A stretch of 17,792 nt of DNA from an uncultured Proteiniphilum sp. (GCF_937873925.1 NZ_CALNAT010000152.1:1-17792); one strand, 5' to 3'; counted from the first letter of the stretch, positions 8,389 through 17,168 are shown. Notes: generated from the letters alone by a model not told the origin. Numbers and translations are program-made.

Positions 8389-8399
8389 ATTATTTTCAT

Positions 8400-11300
8400 T
8401 TAAAAGGTTACATTTACTCCAACAGTATAGACTTTATGTTGCGGATAATCAAATCCGGTAACAGAGGATACTTCGGGATCGAATCCGAAATCATTCAAAG
8501 TATCCCAACATAATAGGTTTGTTCCTTCAAAGTAAATCCTAAATTTCTGTACGAGTGCTTTTTGTGTCAATTTCGACGGCAGAGTATAGCCGACGACCAA
8601 GTTGCGCAAGCGTAAGTAATTGATTTTCTTTGCATAGAAATCATTCCAGTCTCTGATAGAAGGGTTGTTGGAGCGGACAGTGGGGAATTTTCCCTTTATC
8701 CAGGGAGATGAGAGGTCAAATATGTCCTCGTGCCTCCAGGCATTGACTACATTATATACATATCCGGTTTGGTCAGAGGCTATACCATATTTCACGTGCC
8801 AGTCTCCTACGAATGTGTTCATGAAACCACCTGCAAAGTCGGTTGCCAGATCTACACCTTTGTATTCAAACCCCAGATTGATACCCATAGAGAGCAACGG
8901 TTGTTTATTTGCATTACTGCGATCCCAGTCGTAGTCTGTCGCGGCATAACCCAAGGGTCTCTTGTCATGGTCATCAATGATACCGTCACCATTGACATCC
9001 CTGAAGATTAAGTCACCGGGACGTAAATTCACATTATTTGCCCCATCGATGTTTACCGGGTAGTTGTCAATTTCTTCTTGAGTTTGGAAAACACCTATTG
9101 TTTCCCACATCCAGATAGCACCGTTTTTCACATTAGACCAACGATTGGTCTGTGCCCAACGATATTTGTCCCATGCATTCACGAACATTTCACCATAATT
9201 ATTCAGTGTCTTCTGACGGGCCAGGGTCACATTCACACCGACAGAATAGTGTAAATCGTTCATTTTATCCCTCCACTTTAATAAGCCGTCGATACCGGTT
9301 ACCTGATCGGAGTTTAAGTTTTGTGACTGTGCATTAAATCCGGCTTCATACGGATAAATCACGTCTGTTGGTTTAGCAGGGATTCCACTTCTGTTTCTCC
9401 TAAACATGTCGGCTTCCAACATCAAACGGTTGTTGAGGAAGCCGAGGTCGACACCGACGTTCAGCATGGAAATCTTCATCCAGGAAAGAGCTGTTTGAGG
9501 AATTCCATTGTAAGTGGTACCTGTGGGATATACATCTTTTCCATTAGTAAGTGGATTATCAGTAATGATGGCGCCACCCTTTCCAAAGGTATAACCCTGC
9601 ATATAGGCAAAGTCGGGATAGCTGCCGTTGAAATTTACAGCCATATCATCGCCCATTTCACCGTATGAAGCTCTCAATTTTATGCTGGAGATCCATTCAG
9701 ACATCTTTGAGTCTTGGTAGAACTCTTCTTCCGATAGACGCCAAGCGCCGGAAATGGATGGGAAAAAACCCCATTGATTGCCTTTCAGGAAACGCCAGGA
9801 AGCATCGTAACGTCCTGCGAAGTCAAGAATATACCTTTCTCTAAATGAATAACCTGCACGGAAAATTAAACTTGCTGTAGTAAACGTGCGGGCAGTATTG
9901 TCAACTTTATTATTGGCATTTGTTGTAATCAGTTCAACAAATGGATTTTCTACAGGACTTTGCCATACATTTAGATTTTTTCGGGCTTCCTTATAGAATT
10001 CAAATCCGGTAACAGCCGTAACATGATGATTTTCTGCAAATATTTTATCATAGTTCAAGGTAAACTGTCCGGTCATCTCTTCCTTGTCAAATCTTTGTTT
10101 TCCCCGATATGTATTCGCTTTAGTATAGGAAAGTATATACTCTTGTTTGTTAATATCATAGGTGTACTCTTTCCAACTCTTCTCATTATTGTCTTCATTC
10201 ATGTCCTCGTAATAATAAGATAGTAAGGCTTTCGCGGTTAATCCCGGCAGTGGAGTTTTATACTCTAGATTCATACTTGTCTGGATAGTGCGCACAGTTT
10301 TTTGATACTTTCCAGCATTGTCAATGGTATATGCAGCCATATTATGTGCAGCATCATGTGTCGGGGTAATGAAGTTCAAATAGTCCGGATTCTCATTTGC
10401 ATATGGACGCATGGTCGGTATGAGATTGAAAATGGATGAACGCATCTGTGCGTAGTCGTCAGTACCAGGCAGCGCAGGATTGACGTTCTGTGCTATTTTA
10501 CCCAATGTTTGGAATCCAATTTTAAAGTTATCGGTCAGTTGCATATTGAAGTTGGCCTGCAGGTTGGTACGATTATAATTATAATCTTTGAATACGGCAT
10601 CCTGATCAATATGGCCGATAGAAACATAATAATCGGTTTTCTCGCTTCCACCGCTGATATTGGTATTTATATAATACTGTGGTGCCGCGTTACTTACAAA
10701 ACCATCTTTCCAGTTGAATCCCCGATAATCCTCTCCGGTGGCAGGGTTATAGTATTGCGTTCTCCATTTTTCCAAATCCGTCTTGGCATTTCCAATGGCT
10801 TCCGCACCTACCAGATTACCATCATTTACAGCTTTCATATAGTTCCCCCATTTCCACTGGTAAGCATTCAGCAAATCGGGGTATTTGGTCCAGGCCTGCC
10901 ATCCCATGTAGGCGTTTAGATTAACCTGGGGCTTTTGCCCTTTCTTACCTGTTTTAGTAGTGATCAATACTACACCGTTGGCTGCTTTTATCCCATAAAT
11001 GGCCGCAGCACCGTCCTTCAGGATAGAAACATTATCAATGTCATAGATATTTAATGCATTGAATGCTGCTTCATCTTTCATAATACCGTCAATGACATAG
11101 AGCGGAGTACCCATGTTGCGGATTTCGATAGTTGTTGCAGAGCCCGGCACACCGGATTTCTGACGCGCAGTGATCCCCGATATTTTACCCACCAGAGCAC
11201 CGGCCGCCGTCGTTGATGTAGATCGCACCAGATCTTGGTTATTCACTGAACTTACAGCCGCAGCTACAGTTGCTTTTTTTCGCGTAGCATATCCTATCAC

Positions 11301-11654
11301 AACAACTTCGTCAATCAATTGCGAACCTTCTCTCAACGTAATCACTAAGCTTGATCGGCCATCCACCTTCACCTCCTGATTAATAAATCCCACAAAGGAG
11401 ACTGTCAATACTGCATTACTCCCGTTTACTGAAAGTGAAAAATTACCATCGATATCGGTTATTGTTCCATTGGTAGTGCCTTTCTCCATAATGTTTACAC
11501 CTGGTAAAGGTTCACCCATAACATCCTGAACTAGCCCGGACACCGCGATGCTCTGTGCCTGAAGTGTAGCAGAAGATGCCAAAACAACCAATAATAGCAA
11601 GATTATTTTCTTCCTATTATCAGCTGAAATAAGTTCATTAAAAAAGTGCTTCAT
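8400..11654 (-). CDS. SusC/RagA family TonB-dependent outer-membrane transporter
   Basis: A 1084-residue importer that carries oligosaccharides across the outer membrane with energy from TonB. The signal peptide has a long N-region and a strong LLLLVVLASSAT core, cleaved near residue 33. Residues 36-110 are the carboxypeptidase-D-like regulatory domain (VSGLVQDVMGEPLPGVNI, GTITDIDGNFSLSV, VSFVGF). The TonB box EVVVIGY lies at residues 116-122. The plug domain follows, with PLYVIDGIM and the SusC hallmark SILKDGAAAIYGIKAANGVVLITTKTG. A 22-stranded barrel makes up the rest, ending in QHKVYTVGVNVTF with the terminal Phe needed for outer-membrane insertion. There is no N-terminal STN domain, so it should not signal through an anti-sigma factor, which fits control by the neighbouring HTCS. 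It is the first gene of the operon, with a 5' leader of about 120 bases. Confidence 0.97.
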   Translation of the reverse strand: MKHFFNELISADNRKKIILLLLVVLASSATLQAQSIAVSGLVQDVMGEPLPGVNIMEKGTTNGTITDIDGNFSLSVNGSNAVLTVSFVGFINQEVKVDGRSSLVITLREGSQLIDEVVVIGYATRKKATVAAAVSSVNNQDLVRSTSTTAAGALVGKISGITARQKSGVPGSATTIEIRNMGTPLYVIDGIMKDEAAFNALNIYDIDNVSILKDGAAAIYGIKAANGVVLITTKTGKKGQKPQVNLNAYMGWQAWTKYPDLLNAYQWKWGNYMKAVNDGNLVGAEAIGNAKTDLEKWRTQYYNPATGEDYRGFNWKDGFVSNAAPQYYINTNISGGSEKTDYYVSIGHIDQDAVFKDYNYNRTNLQANFNMQLTDNFKIGFQTLGKIAQNVNPALPGTDDYAQMRSSIFNLIPTMRPYANENPDYLNFITPTHDAAHNMAAYTIDNAGKYQKTVRTIQTSMNLEYKTPLPGLTAKALLSYYYEDMNEDNNEKSWKEYTYDINKQEYILSYTKANTYRGKQRFDKEEMTGQFTLNYDKIFAENHHVTAVTGFEFYKEARKNLNVWQSPVENPFVELITTNANNKVDNTARTFTTASLIFRAGYSFRERYILDFAGRYDASWRFLKGNQWGFFPSISGAWRLSEEEFYQDSKMSEWISSIKLRASYGEMGDDMAVNFNGSYPDFAYMQGYTFGKGGAIITDNPLTNGKDVYPTGTTYNGIPQTALSWMKISMLNVGVDLGFLNNRLMLEADMFRRNRSGIPAKPTDVIYPYEAGFNAQSQNLNSDQVTGIDGLLKWRDKMNDLHYSVGVNVTLARQKTLNNYGEMFVNAWDKYRWAQTNRWSNVKNGAIWMWETIGVFQTQEEIDNYPVNIDGANNVNLRPGDLIFRDVNGDGIIDDHDKRPLGYAATDYDWDRSNANKQPLLSMGINLGFEYKGVDLATDFAGGFMNTFVGDWHVKYGIASDQTGYVYNVVNAWRHEDIFDLSSPWIKGKFPTVRSNNPSIRDWNDFYAKKINYLRLRNLVVGYTLPSKLTQKALVQKFRIYFEGTNLLCWDTLNDFGFDPEVSSVTGFDYPQHKVYTVGVNVTF

Positions 11655-11783
11655 AAGTTATTATTTAGAATTTAAAAAAAATAAAATGGTGCTTAATATG
11701 ATATAATTATTGAAAACGGAAAAGTTCCTTCAGTTACTTCATGCGCATCATGATATATATTGACAATACATGTTATGTTGGTG

Positions 11784-11791
11784 CAAATCTA
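11784..11791 (-). promoter_or_regulatory. Candidate -7 promoter element for the susC operon
   Basis: On the minus strand these bases read TAGATTTG, an exact match to the Bacteroides -7 consensus TAnnTTTG used by the primary sigma factor. It lies 129 bases before the SusC start codon, which implies a leader of about 120 bases, normal for susC genes. No good TTTG-like -33 element stands at the usual 19-21 base distance. A weak -33 box is common for promoters that depend on an activator, here presumably the HTCS. The match could be chance in AT-rich DNA. Confidence 0.5.
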
Positions 11792-11824
11792 AAGGAAAAT
11801 ACAATTGCGTTATGTCCCTTTCAT

Positions 11825-11926
11825 GTCAAAAAATAGCGTTAATTTGCCTATTTGCTGGATTGGTCAGAAAGGATTACAAGGGAGGAATAGCGGCAAAAAA
11901 CTCTATTCTTCCAAAAAAGTGCTATT
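11825..11926 (-). promoter_or_regulatory. Repeats upstream of the susC promoter; candidate HTCS operator
   Basis: Two 16-base units, 11892-11907 and 11911-11926, lie 19 bases apart in the same orientation and agree at 10 of 16 positions (shared core: A-run, then CTATT). A third, looser copy at 11825-11840 shares the CAAAAAA core. AraC-type DNA-binding domains usually bind direct half-sites about two helical turns apart, so a 19-base period upstream of the susC -7 element is a plausible HTCS site. The second unit also lies within an inverted repeat, GGAGGAATAG (11881-11890) and CTATTCTTCC (11903-11912), 9 of 10 matching. A-runs are common in this DNA, so the case is modest. Confidence 0.35.
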
Positions 11927-12024
11927 TCTATCCATGCAGGGGTTTTAGCCCCCCTTTAAAATAAAATATCACTTGTCTGAAAGGAATAGAGTAGGTGGTT
12001 TTTGTAGGAGGTACTCAACAGTTA

Positions 12025-15000
12025 TTATCGTTTGATACGGCTCTTTGCAAAATCCTTTGGCAGGACCCCAAACTGTTTTTGAAAGCTCTTCGAGAAATAG
12101 GATAAAGAACGAATACCTACAATCATACATATTTCATTGATCCGGTACTCTCCTTCGATCAATAATTCAGCCGCCTTTCTCAGTCGAATGATACGTATAA
12201 AATCTCCTGGGGTCTGGTCTGTGATAGCCTTTATTTTCCTATGTAAACTGGTACGGCTCATGTTCACTTCCCTGGCCAGATCGTCAATATTGAACGTATC
12301 GTCATCCAAATTCCGCCTTATCACTTCGGTGAGTTTATTCAGGAAATCTTCATCAGCTTTATTCTGCGGTAAGCTGTTTGTCGCCATGTAAGGATTATTG
12401 GCAAAATTCTGACGAAGTTTTTTTCTGCTTTCCAATAAATTTCTAATCTGAACAAACAAATGAGACATGGCGAAAGGCTTCTCCATATATGCATCCGCGC
12501 CACAATTTAACCCTTCGATCTTGTTATTTAAGGTTGTTTTGGCTGTTAACAGAATAATAGGTATATGGCAGGTTTCGATATTCGATTTAATTTCATTGCA
12601 TAACTCCAGCCCATCCTTCACAGGCATCATTATGTCTGATACAATAAAGTTTATGATTTCTCTTTTCAGTATCTCCATTGCTTCTAACCCATTATTCGCT
12701 GTGAAGATCTCATAATATTTATTCAATTGTTCAGAAAGGAAGGATTGCAATTCCTCATTGTCTTCAACAATTAATATAACATCTTTATTGGAAGTTGTAT
12801 TTTCTAACGCCCAATTAGAAATATAGTCATCGTCTTCTACTATTTCATCAAGCAAAGCTATCTCTTCGGCTTGTTGTACGTCAGATGATGCATTAGTCGG
12901 TATTTCCACCACAAAGGAGGTATCTTCAGCTTTCTCATCCAAATAGAGTTGTCCATTATGCAACTGTACCAGTGAAGTGGCCAAAGTGAGTCCTATTCCT
13001 GAGCCCGGCTGTGTGGGATGTGTTCCTTTTATCTGGAAAAATGCCTCAAAAATTTGTTCCCGCATATCAGGAGGGATGGGTGTTCCGTCATTGTTCACCG
13101 TTATCCGGAAGAACTGGAGATCCTCACTTAACGACAGAATAACTTTAATATAAGTTGACGAATATTTAACGGCATTACTGAACAGGTTACTACACACTTT
13201 CGTGATTGCTTCTTCATCGACCAATGCCATGACCGCATGGTCCGGACACTCCAATACCATATTCAGGTTCTTTCTTCTCCCGGCTGCTGCGAAACGGTTA
13301 AAGATGTTGGTTACCAGTGTGTTGATATTTTTGGCCTTTAATGACAAAGTAAAAGCTTTCGACTCTACCTTACGGAAATCGAGCAATTGATTCACCAATA
13401 CTAACAGACGGTCAGTATTCCTTTCCATTGTAATCAAATTCTCTTTTGTCTCCTTCTCATCCGGATGAGAATTCAGAATATAATCGAGAGGAGCTTTAAT
13501 AAGTGTAATAGGTGTACGTATTTCATGGGCAATATTTGTAAAGAAATCTATTTTAGCTTTGTAAATTTCTTCTTTCTTTGCCTGCTCCTGAAGGGCTAAT
13601 CTCTCTTCCACCTGCCTTTTCTTCCTCAATACGTAATATCTGACAACAAAAAACAATACCATTCCTGTAAACATGACATATAGCATATAGGCCCAGGAAG
13701 TGCGCCACAACGGAGGAACAATATTGATATTGACAAATGTTTCGTTATCACCCCACTCATGACCATCCTTTGAGTATTTGATACGAAATATATAATTACC
13801 AGGAGGTATGCTATTGTAGGATACCCTAGACACATTGTCCACGTAGTTCCATTTCTTGTCTATGCCTTCCAAAATATAAGTGTACCTGTCATTCCCGTTT
13901 GTTGAATAGTTCAAGGCGGAAAAACTGAAGCTAAAGGTGGCCTGATCATAATTCAGATTGATCGTATTGGCATAAGGTATGGCCTTGTCCAGAATGTCAT
14001 TCGAAGATTTCACCTGAATATCCTGATTATAGATATAAAACCCGGTCAGGACAACGGAATAGTTGTGGTTGTTGGGATAAAAGTTTTTGGGGTTAAAAGC
14101 AATAAAGCCGTCAATACTCCCAAAATAAAGAGTTCCGTCGTCTGTTTTGATTCCGGAGTTATAGTTAAATTGCTTACTCCGTAACCCATTGGGGAGATTA
14201 TACAGTGCCTCTACATTCATTGTTTCCGGATTAAAGCTCGCTAATCCGTTATTAGTACTTAACCAAAAAAGATGGTTGTCATCTTCCAGTATTTTGTAAA
14301 CCACGTTACTCGGTAGACCCTGTTTAGTCGTTATGCGGGTAAAAGTTTCGTCATCTTCATTATAGCGGCAAAATCCACCATCTTCAGACCCAAACCACAG
14401 ACGGTGTTTACTATCCTCAAAACCACAGGTAATTCGATCGAAACAAAGGCTATCAGGATTCTTGGCATCATAACGGAATCTTTTTATCTCTTTAGTATGG
14501 GGATTATATCTGATTATGCCAGTATTGTACGACGTAAACCAGATATACCCATTCTTATCCTCAAAAATATTACTAATGAATTCGCCATCCAGGGGCATAA
14601 ACTTCCTGAAACCATCTATCTCCGGAACATAAGTATAAAGTCCTGTGGTTGAACCTATCCAGGTGGTATTCCTACTATCGGTATAGATGGCAAATATATC
14701 ATTATTGAGGATGGAGTTCGGTAAATCGTCTTTTTCGTAATGTCTCAGACGGTTTGTTTTTAAATCCAGTACATCAATGCCTTTCGAAAAAGTGCCGATC
14801 CACAGCTCATCACTGGTCAGATTCAGACATTGAATATTGGTAAAAGAAATACTTACAGGTTTGGTTTTATCCGATATATGAGTGAATAACCCTGTGTGGG
14901 TATCGTAATAATTCAGTCCATTATCTTCGGTAGCAATCCATAGATTCCCTTTTTTATCACTTATAAATTCCCTTATCCTATGTCCACTGACAGAGTTTTT

Positions 15001-16029
15001 ATAAACGATAGGATAAAAATTCTCAAAATAAGTATATTGTTTTGGCAGATAATCAACACCTCCAAAGTAACTTCCTATCCATATCCCCCCTTCCCTGTCT
15101 TTACAAATGGCATAGATCGCATTGTCAGAAAGTGAGAAATCATTGTAGGCCTCTTGGGTGATATGCTGTGTTGTTCCATTTCTTAATACATAGATTCCAC
15201 TTTCAGTACCCACCCAATATTCATCCTGCGAAATTTCCTCAATATGTCTCACATATACGTCGGAGTTCCTTGTTTCATCGATCGGGACTTTCTTTAGTTC
15301 TCCGGTTTCTTTATTTATTTGAAAGAGTCCTTTATCTTGTGTCCCTAAAAGTATATATTGCTCCTTATATTCGCAAATGACCGTGGGGGAGTTATTATTG
15401 TGGGCTAAATAAGTGGTTTTATCGATATCAATGTTATATTTTATAATGCCTACATTGGGAAAACCCAAATATGCGATTCCTTCTTTATCCACAAACAGCG
15501 CTGAAGGAGAATAATTGGTATAGGGAGTGAATTTTTCTTTCAGGTTGTATAATTGATTTTCCGAAGGTATGTAAAGATATAACCCACTTCCTGAAAGTAT
15601 CCAGACTCTATCCGATTTATCTATGATGATTTTATTGATAATCCCATCTATCTTCTCCTGGTTACCCGTTAGTTCATTGAAGTTTGAAAAAGTTTCCGTA
15701 AACGGGTCATACAGAGAGACTCCCTTGTCTGTGGCAATCCACAGTGTATTCTGTCTGTCTTCGGTAATACCATAAATCATGCTATTCTTCAACTCAGTGA
15801 TGGAGTCGCCACGCATGTAAATTTTAAAACTATGCCCGTCGAATCTGTTCAGACCGTTTTTAGTCCCTATCCATAAAAAGCCCTTGCTGTCCTGAAATAG
15901 ACTCATTACTGTGTTGTGTGATAACCCGGAATTATTATTATAGTGTTTGAAATAATAAGAATTCTGTTGTCCCCACAGAACTGCCAGACAGAATAGCCAG
16001 AAAAGAAATATAAATATTGTTTTTATCAT
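12025..16029 (-). CDS. Hybrid two-component system sensor-regulator (HTCS) of the PUL
   Basis: A complete 1334-residue one-protein signalling system in the inner membrane. After a signal peptide (FIFLFWLFCLAVLWG) come many two-component regulator propeller repeats (LWIGTKNGLNRFDG, LWIATDKGVSLYDP, IWFTSYNTGIIRYNP and others) to about residue 690. A Y_Y_Y domain follows to about 770, then one membrane helix at about 778-799. HisKA has His835 in IAHEIRTPI. The ATPase has the N-box Asn952 and PGSGIGL at 1008-1014. The receiver at about 1082-1197 has the phospho-acceptor Asp1132 in SDIMMP and Lys1164. A C-terminal AraC-type double helix-turn-helix covers about 1228-1330 (VNMSRTSLHRKIKAIT; SYFSKSFQKQFGVLPKDF). 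All catalytic residues are present, so it should be functional. HTCS proteins bind an oligosaccharide from the target glycan in the periplasm and activate the adjacent susC operon, here 370 bp downstream on the same strand. Confidence 0.97.
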   Translation of the reverse strand: MIKTIFIFLFWLFCLAVLWGQQNSYYFKHYNNNSGLSHNTVMSLFQDSKGFLWIGTKNGLNRFDGHSFKIYMRGDSITELKNSMIYGITEDRQNTLWIATDKGVSLYDPFTETFSNFNELTGNQEKIDGIINKIIIDKSDRVWILSGSGLYLYIPSENQLYNLKEKFTPYTNYSPSALFVDKEGIAYLGFPNVGIIKYNIDIDKTTYLAHNNNSPTVICEYKEQYILLGTQDKGLFQINKETGELKKVPIDETRNSDVYVRHIEEISQDEYWVGTESGIYVLRNGTTQHITQEAYNDFSLSDNAIYAICKDREGGIWIGSYFGGVDYLPKQYTYFENFYPIVYKNSVSGHRIREFISDKKGNLWIATEDNGLNYYDTHTGLFTHISDKTKPVSISFTNIQCLNLTSDELWIGTFSKGIDVLDLKTNRLRHYEKDDLPNSILNNDIFAIYTDSRNTTWIGSTTGLYTYVPEIDGFRKFMPLDGEFISNIFEDKNGYIWFTSYNTGIIRYNPHTKEIKRFRYDAKNPDSLCFDRITCGFEDSKHRLWFGSEDGGFCRYNEDDETFTRITTKQGLPSNVVYKILEDDNHLFWLSTNNGLASFNPETMNVEALYNLPNGLRSKQFNYNSGIKTDDGTLYFGSIDGFIAFNPKNFYPNNHNYSVVLTGFYIYNQDIQVKSSNDILDKAIPYANTINLNYDQATFSFSFSALNYSTNGNDRYTYILEGIDKKWNYVDNVSRVSYNSIPPGNYIFRIKYSKDGHEWGDNETFVNINIVPPLWRTSWAYMLYVMFTGMVLFFVVRYYVLRKKRQVEERLALQEQAKKEEIYKAKIDFFTNIAHEIRTPITLIKAPLDYILNSHPDEKETKENLITMERNTDRLLVLVNQLLDFRKVESKAFTLSLKAKNINTLVTNIFNRFAAAGRRKNLNMVLECPDHAVMALVDEEAITKVCSNLFSNAVKYSSTYIKVILSLSEDLQFFRITVNNDGTPIPPDMREQIFEAFFQIKGTHPTQPGSGIGLTLATSLVQLHNGQLYLDEKAEDTSFVVEIPTNASSDVQQAEEIALLDEIVEDDDYISNWALENTTSNKDVILIVEDNEELQSFLSEQLNKYYEIFTANNGLEAMEILKREIINFIVSDIMMPVKDGLELCNEIKSNIETCHIPIILLTAKTTLNNKIEGLNCGADAYMEKPFAMSHLFVQIRNLLESRKKLRQNFANNPYMATNSLPQNKADEDFLNKLTEVIRRNLDDDTFNIDDLAREVNMSRTSLHRKIKAITDQTPGDFIRIIRLRKAAELLIEGEYRINEICMIVGIRSLSYFSKSFQKQFGVLPKDFAKSRIKR

Positions 16030-16042
16030 AATACATAGTTCG

Positions 16043-16460
16043 TTATAAATTTACAATACGCTCCTCGTCATTTATCAGGAACATGAGTGTGTCTTTCGTT
16101 AAGGCCGGATGATTACTCTTGTCTACTTCTATTTTTAATTTCACCGTTTCGTGGGTGAGGTTATCTGTTACTGATAATGCTGTGTTGCCTTTCTGTTTCT
16201 CCGTTACAAGTACATATCCTATTCCTGTGGGGCTACTCAGATCCAATTTGGCATATAATACCTCGAGATTTTCTACCGAAAAAGTATAATCCCCGTTCTC
16301 GCTTAGGCTCATGACTGGAAATATCCGCATCAATACTATTTCATACGATTCTGAATGTAAGGGGGTGGATTTCTTTGTTGTCGTTTTTTGTCGCAGGAGA
16401 TCAGAACAACTGCTAAAAGAAGCGCCGGCAACGTCTTTGTTATTATTGCAGGTGTCTCAT
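16043..16460 (-). pseudogene. Frameshifted small lipoprotein gene with Ig-like domain, just upstream of the HTCS
   Basis: The longest frame (from 16333) is only the C-terminal piece, with strand patterns such as ENGDYTFSVEN and NTALSVTDNLTHETVKLKIEV that resemble bacterial Ig-like (BIG2-type) domains, ending FLINDEERIVNL. Upstream in another minus frame lies an excellent lipoprotein signal, TLPALLLAVVLISCDKKR, starting at a possible TTG at 16431. The two halves join into one protein (…CDKKRQQRNPPP-LHSESYEIVL…) if one base is added to the five-C run (plus-strand G's at 16361-16365). An ATG with a basic start (MRHL) sits at 16460 in a third frame and would need one more added base. So either this is a decayed gene with one or two 1-bp deletions, or the TTG is the start and the C-run is a slippage or sequencing site. 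It ends 13 bp before the HTCS start codon and is probably co-transcribed. The function of an intact form is unknown. Confidence 0.65.
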
Positions 16461-16547
16461 CACAATGGTTTTTTTAAGTGTCTTATCGTACAATAATACC
16501 TTGTCTATCGTATTGATATAACATGAAATTAAATAGGACCTCATTGA

Positions 16548-16555
16548 CAAAGTTA
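16548..16555 (-). promoter_or_regulatory. Candidate -7 promoter element for the lipoprotein-HTCS unit
   Basis: The minus strand reads TAACTTTG here, an exact match to TAnnTTTG. It lies 88 bases before the possible lipoprotein ATG at 16460 and points toward the HTCS. No clear TTTG -33 box stands at the proper distance. Because the region is AT-rich, a chance match is possible, but position and direction are right. Confidence 0.42.
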
Positions 16556-16595
16556 TTACTATTTTTTACATTATTCCTTATTTCTCCATTTAAAA

Positions 16596-16613
16596 TGTAA
16601 ACTATTATTTACA
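16596..16613. promoter_or_regulatory. CRP/FNR-shaped palindrome TGTAAA-N6-TTTACA
   Basis: TGTAAA (16596-16601) and TTTACA (16608-16613) are perfect inverted repeats with a 6-base spacer, the geometry of CRP/FNR-family operators (TGTGA-N6-TCACA type). Another TTTACA lies at 16565-16570. If the -7 element at 16548-16555 is used, the palindrome centre is roughly 60 bases upstream of transcription start, a classic activating position. No assigned Bacteroidota regulator is implied by the sequence alone. Confidence 0.35.
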
Positions 16614-16712
16614 GCATTTATGCCGTTTGGTTAGAAACGTTTTGAGCGTTATTATACTCAATTTCTTATTGATATCGCTAGTATTAAAGTTCTACTGCCG
16701 ACAATTCCGCGA

Positions 16713-17032
16713 ATGCCCTTTGGTGATTCTTTCAATAAGCTGATCAAAGATAATTTAAGTAATTCCGATCTCAACGTGGATTTTATAGCTTCTGAGATAG
16801 CCATGAGCAGAGCCTCTCTTTATAACAAGATGCAATCGCTGCTTGGCGTTGGGGTCAGTGATTACATAAATAAGTTCAGGATTGATAAAGTGCTGACCTC
16901 CTTTCGGGTACGTGGGTGATTATCAGCGAGATATCCTTCAAAACCGGTTTTCGCTACCAGCGCTATTTTAGCATTGTCTTCAAGAAAATAAAAGGGGTTT
17001 CACCTTCTCAATACAGGAATAAAAAGAATTGA
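16713..17032 (+). pseudogene. Frameshifted AraC-type DNA-binding domain fragment (HTCS-like C-terminus)
   Basis: The open frame from the ATG at 16713 encodes DSFNKLIKDNLSNSDLNVDF, then IAMSRASLYNKMQSLLG and SDYINKFRIDK, the first helix-turn-helix of an AraC domain as found at HTCS C-termini. It breaks at about 16888-16892. In the frame one base away the sequence continues ADLLSGTWVIISEISFKTGF, then RYFSIVFKKIKGVSPSQY and the stop at 17030-17032, which is the second helix-turn-helix. One missing base at the K-A junction restores a full, well-conserved domain of about 107 residues. No sensor, kinase or receiver part can be seen upstream; about 30 codons stay open before the ATG but carry no motif. 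It is therefore the tail of a lost regulator, in opposite orientation to the intact HTCS, and probably a relic of an earlier PUL at this site. Confidence 0.82.
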
Positions 17033-17133
17033 ACCGGGCCAAGGCGGTTCAATTATCGGCATAAACTATCGCACGTCATCCTAAAGTTACTAATGCATTC
17101 CGGGAAGCACTAAATTGTAAAATAAAAGGATAT

Positions 17134-17168
17134 AAAAAACCCGCGCCGGGAATTCCTGACGCGGGTTT
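17134..17168 (-). terminator. Intrinsic terminator of rpoC
   Basis: AAACCCGCG (17137-17145) and CGCGGGTTT (17160-17168) are a perfect 9-bp inverted repeat with a 14-base loop. On the minus strand the stem is followed directly by TTTTTTATA, a good U-tract, about 50 bases after the rpoC stop at 17218. It is a textbook rho-independent terminator for the rpoC operon. On the plus strand the tail has only three T's, so it is weaker for the AraC fragment. The rest of 17033-17217 shows nothing else. Confidence 0.88.

Noticed and set aside
10509..10919. Plus-strand open frame of 136 codons inside the SusC gene
   Set aside because: It is a shadow of the SusC plug and barrel coding sequence with no family resemblance.
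11655..11783. Antisense small RNA gene in the susC leader, as known for some Bacteroides PULs
   Set aside because: No TAnnTTTG promoter on the plus strand and no clear terminator were found; nothing to support it.
11938..11955. Small G/C hairpin (AGGGG with CCCCT) between HTCS and susC as HTCS terminator
   Set aside because: Only 5 pairs, with no T-tract on the minus strand, the transcribed direction.
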